NCBI GenBank assembly: GCA_022826725.1
Contig: JAJDUF010000007.1
Coordinates: 105,626-169,625 of the forward strand
From: Chloroflexota bacterium
GTDB taxonomy: Bacteria; Chloroflexota; UBA11872; UBA12225; JAJDUF01
Length of the DNA: 64,000 nucleotides
Direction of reading: 5' to 3'
Shown here in pieces: positions 53,561-61,965 of this stretch. The notes beneath the pieces are model-generated. The model had not been told where the DNA came from. It was given only the letters and a program-made list of their open reading frames with translations, and did not search any database. The position numbers and the translations under genes were made by a program. Positions within the stretch are counted from its first letter, which is position 1. Each line of letters starts with the position of its first letter.

Positions 53561-55633
53561 ATGAACGGGCGGACATGGCTCATCGTCGTGGTTGTTGCCG
53601 GTGTGCTCATCGGCCGGGCGGCTCCGGTTCCGGCGGTGCAGGCGCAGGGCATGTTCGCGCACGGCACGGTCGTTGCGCTCCGAGGCACGCCGCATCTATG
53701 GATCGCTGATCGGCAGGGCGTGCTGCACTGGGCCGGCGATACGCGGGCCTTGGCCGACAAGTACGTCCGTTGGGGGATAGAGAGCCGCGTCGAGGTCACG
53801 CCGGAGCAGCTCCGGAGGCTCACCCGCGGCGATCCGTGGCTTTCGGCTGGGTTGCTCAAGGATGGGGACCCGATCTATCTGGTCAAGTGGGAGAACGACT
53901 GGTCGGAGCCGCAGCTGCTGCACATTCAAGCTATCAGCGATGTCGAGCTGTTCGGGATCACCGGCAGCAACTACGGACGCTTCGTGCTGGATCGGCCGAC
54001 GTGGGAGGCGCGCTTTGGGCGCTCCGTGGCCGGTCTCCAGCGATCTGCGCTGGCTGTGGTCACGATGCCCCGCGCGCTGCCCACGCTGGCGCCGTTGAGC
54101 GGCCAGCCGCTAGCGGGGCTGAAAATCGCCCTCGATCCGGGGCATGGGGGCCGCGACCCGGGCGCGATGCATCACGACCTGCGCGAGGCGGCCATCAACT
54201 TGGCGATTGCGGAGGTGCTGCGGCCACGCCTGGAACAGCTAGGGGCGAGCGTTATTTTGACGCGCGACGATGACAGCAGCGTGCTCGGGCCGCGCGTCCA
54301 CGAGAACGACGAGCTACAGGCCCGTGCCGACGTTGCGAATCGCGCCGAGGCCGATCTCTTCGTGAGCATCCATGCCGACGCCAGTGAGGACCCACGGCTG
54401 GCGGGCGCGCTGACGTTCTACGGGACTGAGCGTGGATACCCGATCATCGCAGATCGCAACCCGCGCTTGGTAGCGCAGAGCCGGCTGTTCGCGCGTGCCG
54501 TGCAGCGGGAGCTGGTCGCGGCTACCGGGCAGCCCGATCTTGGAGTCCAATCGGCACCGTTCTGGACCATTGGTGCTGCCCAGATGCCGGCGGTACTTGT
54601 TGAAGTGGGGTTCCTGACCAATGCGGGCGATGCGCGTCTGCTCGCCCAAGCCACCTTCCGCCAGCGGCTTGCGGAGGGTCTCGCTCGCGGGATTGTGGCC
54701 TACATGCAGAGCGCGGACGATGCGCTCTTTGTGAGCGATCTCACTATTCCCGATGGGAGTCCTCTCCGGCCGGGCCAGTCGTTCACAAAGACCTGGCTAC
54801 TACGCAATGTTGGTATGCAAACGTGGTCCGAGGAGTATCGTCTGACCTATCGCAGTGGCGGGGAGTGGGGCACGGTGAAGAGTGTGCGGTTGCCACATTC
54901 GGTCCCGGCGGGGCATGACGTAGCAGTTAGCGTGGCGATGGTTGCGCCAAAGGTGTTGACCACGAACCGCTCCGCGTGGCAGCTGCAAGCCCCGGACGGC
55001 AAACGGTTTGGTGATCCGGTATGGGCGGAGATCGCGCTCGGTGACGGCTCCCGTCCGACGGACCGTGCTGCACCCAACCGCACTCCGGCCTTTAGCTACT
55101 TCGAGGAGACGGGGCATAACGTGGGCTACGCATTTCGGCGGTTCTTCGAGATACACGGCGGCGTGGAGACGTTTGGTTATCCGCGCACCGAGGAGCTGAC
55201 GGAGGGCGGGTACGCGGTCCAGTACTTCCAGCGGGCGCGCTTCGAGTACCACCCGGATCACGCCGGGACCGGGCGCGAGGTGCAGTTGGCGCCACTCGGC
55301 ACGCTCGCTACGCAGTCCCAGCGGCCGTTCCCGTCCGGCGAGCCGTTCGAATCGGGGCCGGACCGGCGCTTCTTCCCTGAGACCGGGCACGGGGTCCACT
55401 TCGCGTTCCTGAAGTTCTTCGAGGCGCACGGCGGCGTTGCGATGTTCGGGTATCCGATCTCCGGTGAGCGCCATGAAGCGGATCACTACCGGTCCGGCCG
55501 TATCCGCACCGTCCAATACTTCCAGCGTGCCCGCCTGGAGTACTACCCGGAGCACACCGGCACGCCGCAAGCGGTACAGCTAGGAGCGCTGGGGGACGAG
55601 CTCCTGTGGCAGCGCGGCTGGCTGCTGGACTAG
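53561..55633 (+). CDS. N-acetylmuramoyl-L-alanine amidase with Ig-like and C-terminal ETGH repeats
   Basis: A 690-residue exported protein. Residues 1-~30 form a signal peptide. A ~150-residue region of unknown type follows. The amidase_3 domain begins with the zinc histidine in IALDPGHGGRDPGA (~190) and continues through the glutamate in LREAAINLAIAE and VSIHADA to VEVGFLTN. An NBR1-like Ig segment (SPLRPGQSFTKTWLLRNVG) follows. Two ~85-residue repeats end the protein, each with F-x-E-T-G-H, HGGV-x-x-F-G-Y-P and VQYFQRAR-x-E-Y. It cleaves the peptide from murein. GTG 53540 is an alternative start. Confidence 0.87.
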   Translation: MNGRTWLIVVVVAGVLIGRAAPVPAVQAQGMFAHGTVVALRGTPHLWIADRQGVLHWAGDTRALADKYVRWGIESRVEVTPEQLRRLTRGDPWLSAGLLKDGDPIYLVKWENDWSEPQLLHIQAISDVELFGITGSNYGRFVLDRPTWEARFGRSVAGLQRSALAVVTMPRALPTLAPLSGQPLAGLKIALDPGHGGRDPGAMHHDLREAAINLAIAEVLRPRLEQLGASVILTRDDDSSVLGPRVHENDELQARADVANRAEADLFVSIHADASEDPRLAGALTFYGTERGYPIIADRNPRLVAQSRLFARAVQRELVAATGQPDLGVQSAPFWTIGAAQMPAVLVEVGFLTNAGDARLLAQATFRQRLAEGLARGIVAYMQSADDALFVSDLTIPDGSPLRPGQSFTKTWLLRNVGMQTWSEEYRLTYRSGGEWGTVKSVRLPHSVPAGHDVAVSVAMVAPKVLTTNRSAWQLQAPDGKRFGDPVWAEIALGDGSRPTDRAAPNRTPAFSYFEETGHNVGYAFRRFFEIHGGVETFGYPRTEELTEGGYAVQYFQRARFEYHPDHAGTGREVQLAPLGTLATQSQRPFPSGEPFESGPDRRFFPETGHGVHFAFLKFFEAHGGVAMFGYPISGERHEADHYRSGRIRTVQYFQRARLEYYPEHTGTPQAVQLGALGDELLWQRGWLLD

Positions 55634-55636
55634 CGC
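55607..55636. repeat. 30-bp direct repeat, left copy of cassette 2
   Basis: Identical over 30 bases to 56294-56323. It covers the last codons and stop of the amidase gene plus three further bases. Flanking bases differ on both sides. Confidence 0.9.
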
Positions 55637-55647
55637 ACCAACGGCAG

Positions 55648-55983
55648 ATGAGCAGACTTAACGTGGCTACGTTCTATCGCATCGTGCAGACTAATCCGCC
55701 GACCTTGGGGGATTTCCTTTCAGACAAGGACCAGGGGAGACCAGTACGCAGCGGAACTCATCGTCATTTCTGGGATGGAATCTCGGTGTATGCCACAGAG
55801 CAGCAAGCACGGAGGAAGGTGCAAGATTACCCGTTCCTGGGGTCGTTTATCGCTCAACTCGAGATTCCAGACCAGGCTTCCTTAAGGATCGAACGCACAC
55901 TGCGGCGGAGTCGTGGTCACCATACACTATGGGGTGATTCAGCCTATCTGCTTCGCTGCGTTGTATCGGTGATTCCGGTGTGA
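55648..55983 (+). CDS. Hypothetical small protein of cassette 2
   Basis: A 111-residue protein, not recognised. Features are YRIVQTNPPTLGDFLSD, then R-x-G-T-H-R-H-F-W-D-G-I-S-V-Y-A-T-E, then YPFLGSFIAQLEIP, resembling a compact alpha-beta domain with conserved-looking His, Trp and Tyr. The mix of invariant-looking polar residues is compatible with a small ADP-ribosyltransferase- or toxin-like protein, but that is a guess. It starts 12 bases after the left direct repeat and has no promoter of its own in view, so it probably uses readthrough from the amidase gene. Confidence 0.6.
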   Translation: MSRLNVATFYRIVQTNPPTLGDFLSDKDQGRPVRSGTHRHFWDGISVYATEQQARRKVQDYPFLGSFIAQLEIPDQASLRIERTLRRSRGHHTLWGDSAYLLRCVVSVIPV

Positions 55984-56001
55984 GATAGCTATACTAAGGT
56001 C

Positions 56002-56235
56002 ATGAACTACGAACTATGGTCGCTATCGTCCCGCAACGTCGTCGCGGACTTTGAGACGGAAGCGGCGGCTTTACAGGCGGTGGCCGTGATCGTGCAACAG
56101 CAGGGCCGTGACGCCGCCTTGGACTTGCTACTAGGCGTCGAAGATGACGCCGGTCGGTCACAGCCTATCGCACAAGGCCAAGACCTGGTGGACCGTGCGC
56201 TCGTTGCCTCGTTTTCCGCCCGCGTGCCTGTCTAG
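56002..56235 (+). CDS. Hypothetical small protein of cassette 2 (possible antitoxin)
   Basis: A 77-residue protein: MNYELWSLSSRNVVADFETE, then AAALQAVAVIVQQQGRDAA and a G-V-E-D-D-A-G-R-S region. The fold looks like strand, strand, helix, strand. Small proteins with an N-Y-E-L-W-S opening are, as far as I recall, common hypotheticals and often sit beside small toxin-like genes. It lies 18 bases after the preceding gene on the same strand. A toxin-antitoxin relation is inference. Confidence 0.6.
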   Translation: MNYELWSLSSRNVVADFETEAAALQAVAVIVQQQGRDAALDLLLGVEDDAGRSQPIAQGQDLVDRALVASFSARVPV

Positions 56236-56293
56236 CCGTGTGTGCTAAGCCCAGGATTTCTCACCCATCGTAGGTACCAGGGTAAGACACCTC

Positions 56294-56323
56294 TGGCAGC
56301 GCGGCTGGCTGCTGGACTAGCGC
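56294..56323. repeat. 30-bp direct repeat, right copy of cassette 2
   Basis: Perfect copy of 55607-55636, 687 bases downstream. It looks like the tail of the amidase gene but is not joined to it. Confidence 0.9.
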
Positions 56324-56383
56324 GCCGGCCAGCCTTCAGCTTGGCGTCGAGCCGCGGTCCCACATGACCGGGTAGAAGCAGTG

Positions 56384-56389
56384 TACGAT
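56384..56389 (+). promoter_or_regulatory. -10 box at leaderless distance from HEPN gene
   Basis: TACGAT lies seven bases before the ATG at 56397. The spacing matches the TATAAT-to-start distances at 17350 and 57981, suggesting a leaderless transcript. Confidence 0.4.
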
Positions 56390-56396
56390 GCAGGGG

Positions 56397-56831
56397 ATGA
56401 AACGCGACGATGCCGGACGTTGGCTGGCCGAGGCCGAGGCTGACGTGGCCACGGCCGCTGTGCTGTTGACCAGCGGCCGGTACAACCCGTGTGCGTTCTA
56501 CAGCCAGCAGGCCGCCGAGAAGGCGCTCAAGGCCGTCATCCATCTCATCAATTCAGACCCGTGGGGTCATTCGGTCCTGGCGCTCGTGGATGAGGTAGAG
56601 TGCCGTGGACTGGCGGTTGACCCGGAGCTTCGCGCCGCGGCGCGCCGGCTGGATCACCATTACATTGCGGCGCGTTACCCCAATGCCTTCCCAGCCGGTA
56701 CACCAACCGACTTCTACGACGAGGAATGGGCTGCCACTGCCCATACGGACGCGCGGGCCGTCGTCGCGTATGCCCGGCGGCAGATCGAGGAGGCATCGCC
56801 GGCGGTTCGGCGACTGAAGGCTAAACCGTGA
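56397..56831 (+). CDS. HEPN-domain protein
   Basis: A 144-residue HEPN (COG1895-type) protein. Helices carry AGRWLAEAEADVATAAVLL, YNPCAFYSQQAAEKALKAVI and RRLDHHYIAARYPNAFPAGT, the last being the family signature with RYP. No R-x4-6-H RNase motif is obvious. Such proteins often pair with an MNT nucleotidyltransferase, but none is adjacent; one lies at 31351. ATG 56388 is an alternative start. The stop overlaps the start of the amidohydrolase gene. Confidence 0.8.
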   Translation: MKRDDAGRWLAEAEADVATAAVLLTSGRYNPCAFYSQQAAEKALKAVIHLINSDPWGHSVLALVDEVECRGLAVDPELRAAARRLDHHYIAARYPNAFPAGTPTDFYDEEWAATAHTDARAVVAYARRQIEEASPAVRRLKAKP

Positions 56832-57673
56832 TTGTGGATAGCCATGCCCACGTCTTCTCGCCGGAGGTCGTTGCGAGGCCGGAGACTTACCGGGAGCGCG
56901 ATGGCTGGTTTGCGTTGCTCAATCCCGGTCCCCGGCCGCGGCTGGCTACCGCCGATGATCTCACGGGGGAGATGGCACGCAGCGGGGTGGATGTTTCGGT
57001 CGCGGTGGGCTTCGGTTGGCGCGATCAGGCTCTGTGTGTCGAGCAGAACGATGCTCTGATTGCGGCCGGACGCAGCTCCGGGGGCAAGATTGTGCCGTTC
57101 TGTACGGTGCAGCCGCGGGCCGGCGCGGCGGCGGCACGCGAGGTCGAACGGTGCGCGGCGGCGGGGTGCCGGGGGGTAGGCGAGCTATACCCGGACGGGC
57201 AGGCGTTTACCGTTGACGACCTCGCTGACGTCGGGCCGCTGCTTGAAGTCTGCCGGGCGCTTCAACTGCCGATCCTGATTCATGCCAGCGAGCCGGTCGG
57301 GCACTCGTACCGGGGTAAGGGGGGGACGACTCCGGAGCGGCTCTACGGTCTGCTGCGCCTCGCGGCGGATGTGCCGCTGATCCTGGCGCATGGCGGTGGC
57401 GGGTTTGCGTTCTACGAGTTGATGCCGGAGGTTGCGGCCCTGACGGAACAGGTCTACTACGATACGGCGGCAGCGGCCTACCTCTACCGGCCCGCAGCGG
57501 TTGCTCGACTGCACGACCTCGCGCCCGGCCGGGTGCTCTTTGGCAGCGACTATCGGCTGTTGAGCCAGCGGCGTATGCTGCGCTACGTGCGCGAGGCCGG
57601 ACTCCCGCCAGAGGCGGCGGCGGCTGTGCTGGGTGGGAACGCAGCGCGGCTATTGGGGTTGCCGGCGGCCTGA
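56828..57673 (+). CDS. Amidohydrolase (metal-dependent TIM-barrel hydrolase)
   Basis: A 281-residue amidohydrolase_2 family protein. The first metal site is VDSHAHVFSPE. A central IHASEPVGHSYRGKG, LAHGGGGFAFYE and VLFGSDYRLLSQRRML supply the other histidines and the aspartate. It would hydrolyse or decarboxylate a small molecule; the substrate cannot be told. GTG at 56828 shares four bases with the end of the HEPN gene, so the two are translationally coupled. Confidence 0.85.
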   Translation: MIVDSHAHVFSPEVVARPETYRERDGWFALLNPGPRPRLATADDLTGEMARSGVDVSVAVGFGWRDQALCVEQNDALIAAGRSSGGKIVPFCTVQPRAGAAAAREVERCAAAGCRGVGELYPDGQAFTVDDLADVGPLLEVCRALQLPILIHASEPVGHSYRGKGGTTPERLYGLLRLAADVPLILAHGGGGFAFYELMPEVAALTEQVYYDTAAAAYLYRPAAVARLHDLAPGRVLFGSDYRLLSQRRMLRYVREAGLPPEAAAAVLGGNAARLLGLPAA

Positions 57674-57674
57674 C

Positions 57675-57960
57675 CTTGCGCCTGGCGGCCCTCACCCCCT
57701 GACAGGCCAAAGCCGCACGGATAGGGCCAGGTGTGGTGCGGCTTTGACCTGTCACCCGGCCCCCGCTCCACCATGTGGAGAGGGGGAGTCTGCCCTCACC
57801 CCAGCCCTCTCCCAGGGGGAAAGGGGGTTGAATTCCCACTTTCGCGGGAATGACGGTTGCGGGGCTGCCTCCTATGGTCCCCCCGCACTGCGGGGGGAGG
57901 GGCGCAAAATGTTGTGCCCCTCCGTCTGAACCCGTACCTACCCCTGTCAGTGCAAGGGGG
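57675..57960. repeat. Gene-free stretch with composite repeats
   Basis: Modules in order: CGGCCCCCGCTCCACCATGT with its purine arm (57757-57788), CTCACCCCAGCCCTCTCCCA with its arm (57795-57825), the TTCCCAC/GCGGGAA palindrome (57832-57850), CCTATGGTCCCCCCGCACTG with its arm (57869-57899), a degenerate GGGCGCAA/TTGTGCCC palindrome (57900-57920) and an ACCTACCCCTGTC module (57935). Confidence 0.7.
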
Positions 57961-57980
57961 TGAGGCGCTATGACAGGCGC

Positions 57981-57986
57981 TATAAT
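57981..57986 (+). promoter_or_regulatory. Consensus -10 box for a leaderless rdgB transcript
   Basis: TATAAT lies six bases before the GTG start at 57993. No ribosome site fits between them, so the transcript is probably leaderless. No good -35 is visible. Confidence 0.6.
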
Positions 57987-57992
57987 CGGCGT

Positions 57993-58613
57993 GTGATTGC
58001 GACTGCTCGGCTGGGACGCCGGTTGCTGCTGGCCTCGAACAATGCCCACAAGCTCACGGAGTATCGCGCACTGTTCGCCGGCTTGCCGTTCATGCTCCAG
58101 GTGCCTAAGGACCTTGGGCTGACGCTCGACGTGGACGAGACGGGACGGACCTTTACCGAGAATGCCGTACTCAAGGCCCAGGCGTTTGCGAGGGCAGCCG
58201 ACGTGGCGGCGTTGGCTGACGATTCCGGGCTGGAGGTGGATGCATTGGGTGGCTTGCCGGGCACGCGGTCGCGGCGGTACGCCGGCGAGGACGCCACCGA
58301 CGCCGACCGGATGGCTTTGCTGCTGGAGCGGCTACGCGGGGTTGTGACTGCCGAGCGCACGGCGCGATTTCGCTGCGTGATTGCGGTGGCCGCCGCCGAT
58401 GGCTCGCTGCTGGGGAGCGTCGAGGGCACGGTGGAGGGGTTGATCGCCACGGAGCCGCGCGGCCGCCACGGATTCGGCTACGATCCGGTGTTCTGGCTGC
58501 CGGAGCATGGCTGCACGATGGCGGAGCTATCCCCGGAGGAGAAGAATGCCATCAGCCACCGCGCTCGCGCCGCGGCGGCGGCCCGCGATCTGCTCGCCGC
58601 GTGGCGGGGCTGA
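57993..58613 (+). CDS. rdgB: Non-canonical purine NTP pyrophosphatase (RdgB/HAM1)
   Basis: A 206-residue house-cleaning enzyme: LLLASNNAHKLTEYRALF, FTENAVLKAQAFA, ADDSGLEVDALGGLPGTRS, RHGFGYDPVFW and SHRARAAA are all HAM1 motifs. It hydrolyses ITP, dITP and XTP. The GTG start follows the -10 box directly. The next gene starts 11 bases after its stop. Confidence 0.92.
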   Translation: MIATARLGRRLLLASNNAHKLTEYRALFAGLPFMLQVPKDLGLTLDVDETGRTFTENAVLKAQAFARAADVAALADDSGLEVDALGGLPGTRSRRYAGEDATDADRMALLLERLRGVVTAERTARFRCVIAVAAADGSLLGSVEGTVEGLIATEPRGRHGFGYDPVFWLPEHGCTMAELSPEEKNAISHRARAAAAARDLLAAWRG

Positions 58614-58624
58614 GGGTATCCGAG

Positions 58625-58987
58625 ATGACTGCTCCGCGTATTCACCATGTCCAGATTGCGATACCGGCCGGCGGCGAGGCAGAGGGTCGCTGGTTCTACG
58701 GGGCGCTGCTCGGCCTCGTGGAAGTCGAGAAGCCGCCGGCCCTGCGCCAGCGCGGCGGAGTGTGGTTTGAGGCGGGCGGCCAGCAGTTGCATCTCGGTGT
58801 TGATCCGGTCTTCCAACCGGCAAAGAAGGCCCATGTCGCGTTCCAGATCGGCGATCTACCCCAGCGGCGGGCGCAACTGATCGCGCAGGGATATACGGTC
58901 GTTGACGATAGTGAGCTTGCCGGATACCGCCGCTGCTATGTATCTGATCCTTTCGGCAACCGGGTGGAGCTACTAGAGCCGCTGTAG
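58625..58987 (+). CDS. Glyoxalase/VOC-fold protein
   Basis: A 120-residue vicinal-oxygen-chelate protein: IHHVQIAIPAGGEAEGRWFY contains the first metal-ligand histidine, HLGVDPVFQPAKKAHVAFQI the central one, and DPFGNRVELLEP the C-terminal glutamate. It is a metal-dependent lyase or dioxygenase-like enzyme of unknown substrate, co-transcribed with rdgB. The upstream frame extension overlaps rdgB and was dropped. Confidence 0.87.
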   Translation: MTAPRIHHVQIAIPAGGEAEGRWFYGALLGLVEVEKPPALRQRGGVWFEAGGQQLHLGVDPVFQPAKKAHVAFQIGDLPQRRAQLIAQGYTVVDDSELAGYRRCYVSDPFGNRVELLEPL

Positions 58988-59037
58988 CGCCTCAGGAGAA
59001 CGATGGCAGGCCAGGTGACGACCCAGAGGCAACGCTC

Positions 59038-61965
59038 GTGACAGGCACTCTTGATTCGCCTGATTCGCCGGCCGAGGCGCTGCTCGATACGAGCGAGGCG
59101 GTCGTGGCCGTCGGTGTAGCGCCTGGGCGCGCCGATATGCTCGCGGCGCTGGCGGAACCTGGTGCGGTGGCGGCGCTGCGTATCGCCGCCGACGCTGACG
59201 AGCCAACGTGGTGGCGGCCGCCGCCGGCATCCCGTCGGGGACGGCGGCGGGCTGTCGAACCGGACGCGGCGGATGCACTAGTCTTCTTCATTGGCCAAGA
59301 TCGCATGGTCTGGCTGGTAGCGGATATCGAGACGGCCGAGAGCGCCGCCATGCTGCCGCTACCGGCGCTGCCGCTCGACCTGTGGTCGGTAGCCACGCTT
59401 CTCTTCCCGACGATTGGCCGCGGGGAGCGGCGGCGACTCGGTGCGGCGCTCGGCATCGGGCTGCCCGACGCGCCGCCCGACGAGGCCCGCGCGGCGGCCG
59501 AGGAAGCCGGTGCGGTCTACCAGGCGCTGGTGCGCCATGCCGACACGCTGGACGTGCGGCTGCTGGAAGAGGCGGTGCGGCTGCTGGGGCGCACGGATAC
59601 CGCGGAGGCGGACTTCTTCCAGGCGGCGCTACGCCGGGGGCTGCAACGCGCCTTCACTGCTGATGGTGGCGGTGACGCGCTCGATGGGCACGGAGCGCCA
59701 GACGGCGAGGGGGCGCAGCGCGAGCAGGCGGACCCGACCGATTTCCTGGGCGAGATGATGGCGCCGCCGGAGCCGCTGCGGCCCGCCGGTCGGATCGAGG
59801 AGGTTGACGCGGACGACGTAGCGGCGGTGCTTGGGCCTGGCGGTCGCCTGGCGGCGGCGCTCTCCGAGTATGAGGATCGCGCCGGGCAGCGGGAGATGGC
59901 GCAGGCGGTGGCCGACACGCTGAACCGGCGCGATCACCTGCTCGTGGAGGCGGGGACGGGCACCGGGAAGTCGCTGGCGTATCTTGTGCCGGCGGTGCTG
60001 TATGCGGTGGCCAATGGCCGGCGGGTGGTGGTATCCACGAATACGATCAATCTCCAGATGCAGCTCCACGAGAAGGACGTGCCGCTGCTCCAGCAGACGT
60101 TGCCGCAGCCGTTCCGAGCGGCTGTGGCCAAGGGGCGCAGCAACTATCTGTGCCTGCGGCGGTGGCGGGCCTTCCTGCGTGATGCGACGCACGGCAAAGA
60201 CGAGCTGTTCTTTGGGACGCGCATCCTGTTCTGGCTGCGGGAGACGCACACCGGCGACCGGCAGGAACTGGCGCTGGCAGACGAGGAACTGGGCGCGTGG
60301 GCGCAGGTCGCCGCGGACGCGGACAGTTGCACGCCGCAGTTGTGTCGCTATCACCGCCAGGGGGTGTGCTTCCTGGCGCGGGCCAGGCGGCAGGCCGAGG
60401 CGGCGCACGTCGTCATCGTCAACCATGCGCTGCTGCTGGCCGACATTGCGCTGGAGAACCAGGTGCTGCCGGCGTATGACGATCTCATCATTGACGAGGC
60501 GCATCACCTGGAGGAGGAAGCCACCGATCAGCTTGGCCTGCGGCTGGAGCAACACGCGCTGCTCGGCCTGTTGCAGCGGCTCAGTCTGAAGATCGGGCAG
60601 GGGCGGTACGGGGGGCTGTTCGGTGACATTCACTCCCTGCTGCTGGTGACCGGGGGGCCGACGCTGCGGGAGCGCGCCGCCGAGTTCACGCAGCCGGCGC
60701 ACGATGCCGTCGAGGCGGTCGTGCCGCTGGTCCGCAACCTGTTCGATGCGGTGCAGAGCTTTGCCCGCGAGGTTGGAGAGTCCGGGCGTGGCAATGGGGA
60801 TGCGATAGGTCAATACGTCCAGCGGTCGGGGGACCGCCAACTGCGGCTGACACCGGGCAACCGCCGGACGGAAGCCTGGGAGCGCGTGGAGGAAGCGTGG
60901 GTGGCGCTGGGCGAGGGGCTGGCGGACTTGGGGCAGGCGATGAGCCGGCTGCACGGCGTCCTGGCCGACTTCCGCGGTGCGAGCGAGGAGCTTGACGAGA
61001 AGCTCGGCGATATTCAGGGCGCCGAGCGCGAGGTGGGCGATACCCGCGCCAATCTGGAGGAGACCATCGCCGCGCCACAGGAGGGCATGATCTATTGGCT
61101 GGAGGCGGACTGGCGCGGCGTGACGCTGCGGTCGGCGCCGCTGGACGTGGGCGAGCTACTGCGGCAGACGCTCTTTGCCACCTGCGACTGTGTGATTATG
61201 ACCTCGGCGACGTTGCAGGTGGGCGGCAGCTTTGACTACGTGTTGGAACGGCTCGGATTAGAGCGCGATACGTCGTGCCTGGCGGTCGCGTCGCCGTTCG
61301 ACTTCCGGCGCCAGGCGCTATTGTGCGTGGCCGGCGATCTGCCGCCGCCGTTTGCGCCGGCCTATGCCGACGCGCTGCACGCGGCGCTCCAGGACATCTG
61401 CCGGTCGTCCGGGGGGCAGACGCTCATACTCTTCACCTCGCACGCCGCGCTGCGCGGTGCGTACATGGCCTTGCGTTCCGCACTGCGCGACTTGACGATC
61501 TTGGCGCAGGGGGTGGATGGGCCACGCGCCCAGCTGCTCGAACGCTTCCGCTCGACCCCGCGCACCGTCCTGCTCGGCACAAGCTCGTTCTGGGAGGGGG
61601 TGGACTTGCTCGGCGAGGCCTTGACGTGCCTGGTGATCGTCAAGCTGCCGTTCACCGTCCCGACCGACCCGATTTTCGCCGCCCGCTCCGAGGAGCAATA
61701 CGGTGACCGGGCCTTTATGGGCTATGCCGTGCCGCAAGCGGTGCTGCGGCTCAAGCAAGGGTTTGGGCGGCTGATCCGCAGCACGACCGACCGCGGCGTG
61801 GTGGTGATCCTGGACAGCCGGGTGCTGACCAAGCGTTATGGCCGGCTGTTCCTGAAATCGCTGCCGCCGGCCGACATGCGGAAGTGCCGCCGCCATGAAC
61901 TGGGTCGCATGGTCGGCAAGTGGTTGCATGGACCGGCCAGGCAGCATCAGTCGAGCGGTGGGTAG
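59038..61965 (+). CDS. dinG: DinG/XPD-family ATP-dependent DNA helicase
   Basis: A 975-residue superfamily 2 helicase. Walker A EAGTGTGKSLAYLVP is near residue 303 and the DEAH box IIDEAHHLEEEA near 485. Four cysteines in NYLCLRRW, DSCTPQLC and GVCFLA (about 380-445) fit the iron-sulfur cluster domain. Late motifs are LGTSSFWEGVDLLGEAL and KQGFGRLIRSTTDRG. It unwinds forked or R-loop DNA. The first ~275 residues are an uncharacterised extension, not the usual exonuclease. GTG at 59038 is the best start. It overlaps the convergent SMP-30 gene by 19 bases. Confidence 0.88.
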   Translation: MTGTLDSPDSPAEALLDTSEAVVAVGVAPGRADMLAALAEPGAVAALRIAADADEPTWWRPPPASRRGRRRAVEPDAADALVFFIGQDRMVWLVADIETAESAAMLPLPALPLDLWSVATLLFPTIGRGERRRLGAALGIGLPDAPPDEARAAAEEAGAVYQALVRHADTLDVRLLEEAVRLLGRTDTAEADFFQAALRRGLQRAFTADGGGDALDGHGAPDGEGAQREQADPTDFLGEMMAPPEPLRPAGRIEEVDADDVAAVLGPGGRLAAALSEYEDRAGQREMAQAVADTLNRRDHLLVEAGTGTGKSLAYLVPAVLYAVANGRRVVVSTNTINLQMQLHEKDVPLLQQTLPQPFRAAVAKGRSNYLCLRRWRAFLRDATHGKDELFFGTRILFWLRETHTGDRQELALADEELGAWAQVAADADSCTPQLCRYHRQGVCFLARARRQAEAAHVVIVNHALLLADIALENQVLPAYDDLIIDEAHHLEEEATDQLGLRLEQHALLGLLQRLSLKIGQGRYGGLFGDIHSLLLVTGGPTLRERAAEFTQPAHDAVEAVVPLVRNLFDAVQSFAREVGESGRGNGDAIGQYVQRSGDRQLRLTPGNRRTEAWERVEEAWVALGEGLADLGQAMSRLHGVLADFRGASEELDEKLGDIQGAEREVGDTRANLEETIAAPQEGMIYWLEADWRGVTLRSAPLDVGELLRQTLFATCDCVIMTSATLQVGGSFDYVLERLGLERDTSCLAVASPFDFRRQALLCVAGDLPPPFAPAYADALHAALQDICRSSGGQTLILFTSHAALRGAYMALRSALRDLTILAQGVDGPRAQLLERFRSTPRTVLLGTSSFWEGVDLLGEALTCLVIVKLPFTVPTDPIFAARSEEQYGDRAFMGYAVPQAVLRLKQGFGRLIRSTTDRGVVVILDSRVLTKRYGRLFLKSLPPADMRKCRRHELGRMVGKWLHGPARQHQSSGG

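Noticed and set aside
59629..60954. A 441-codon minus-strand frame
   Set aside because: Antisense to dinG, with no domain.
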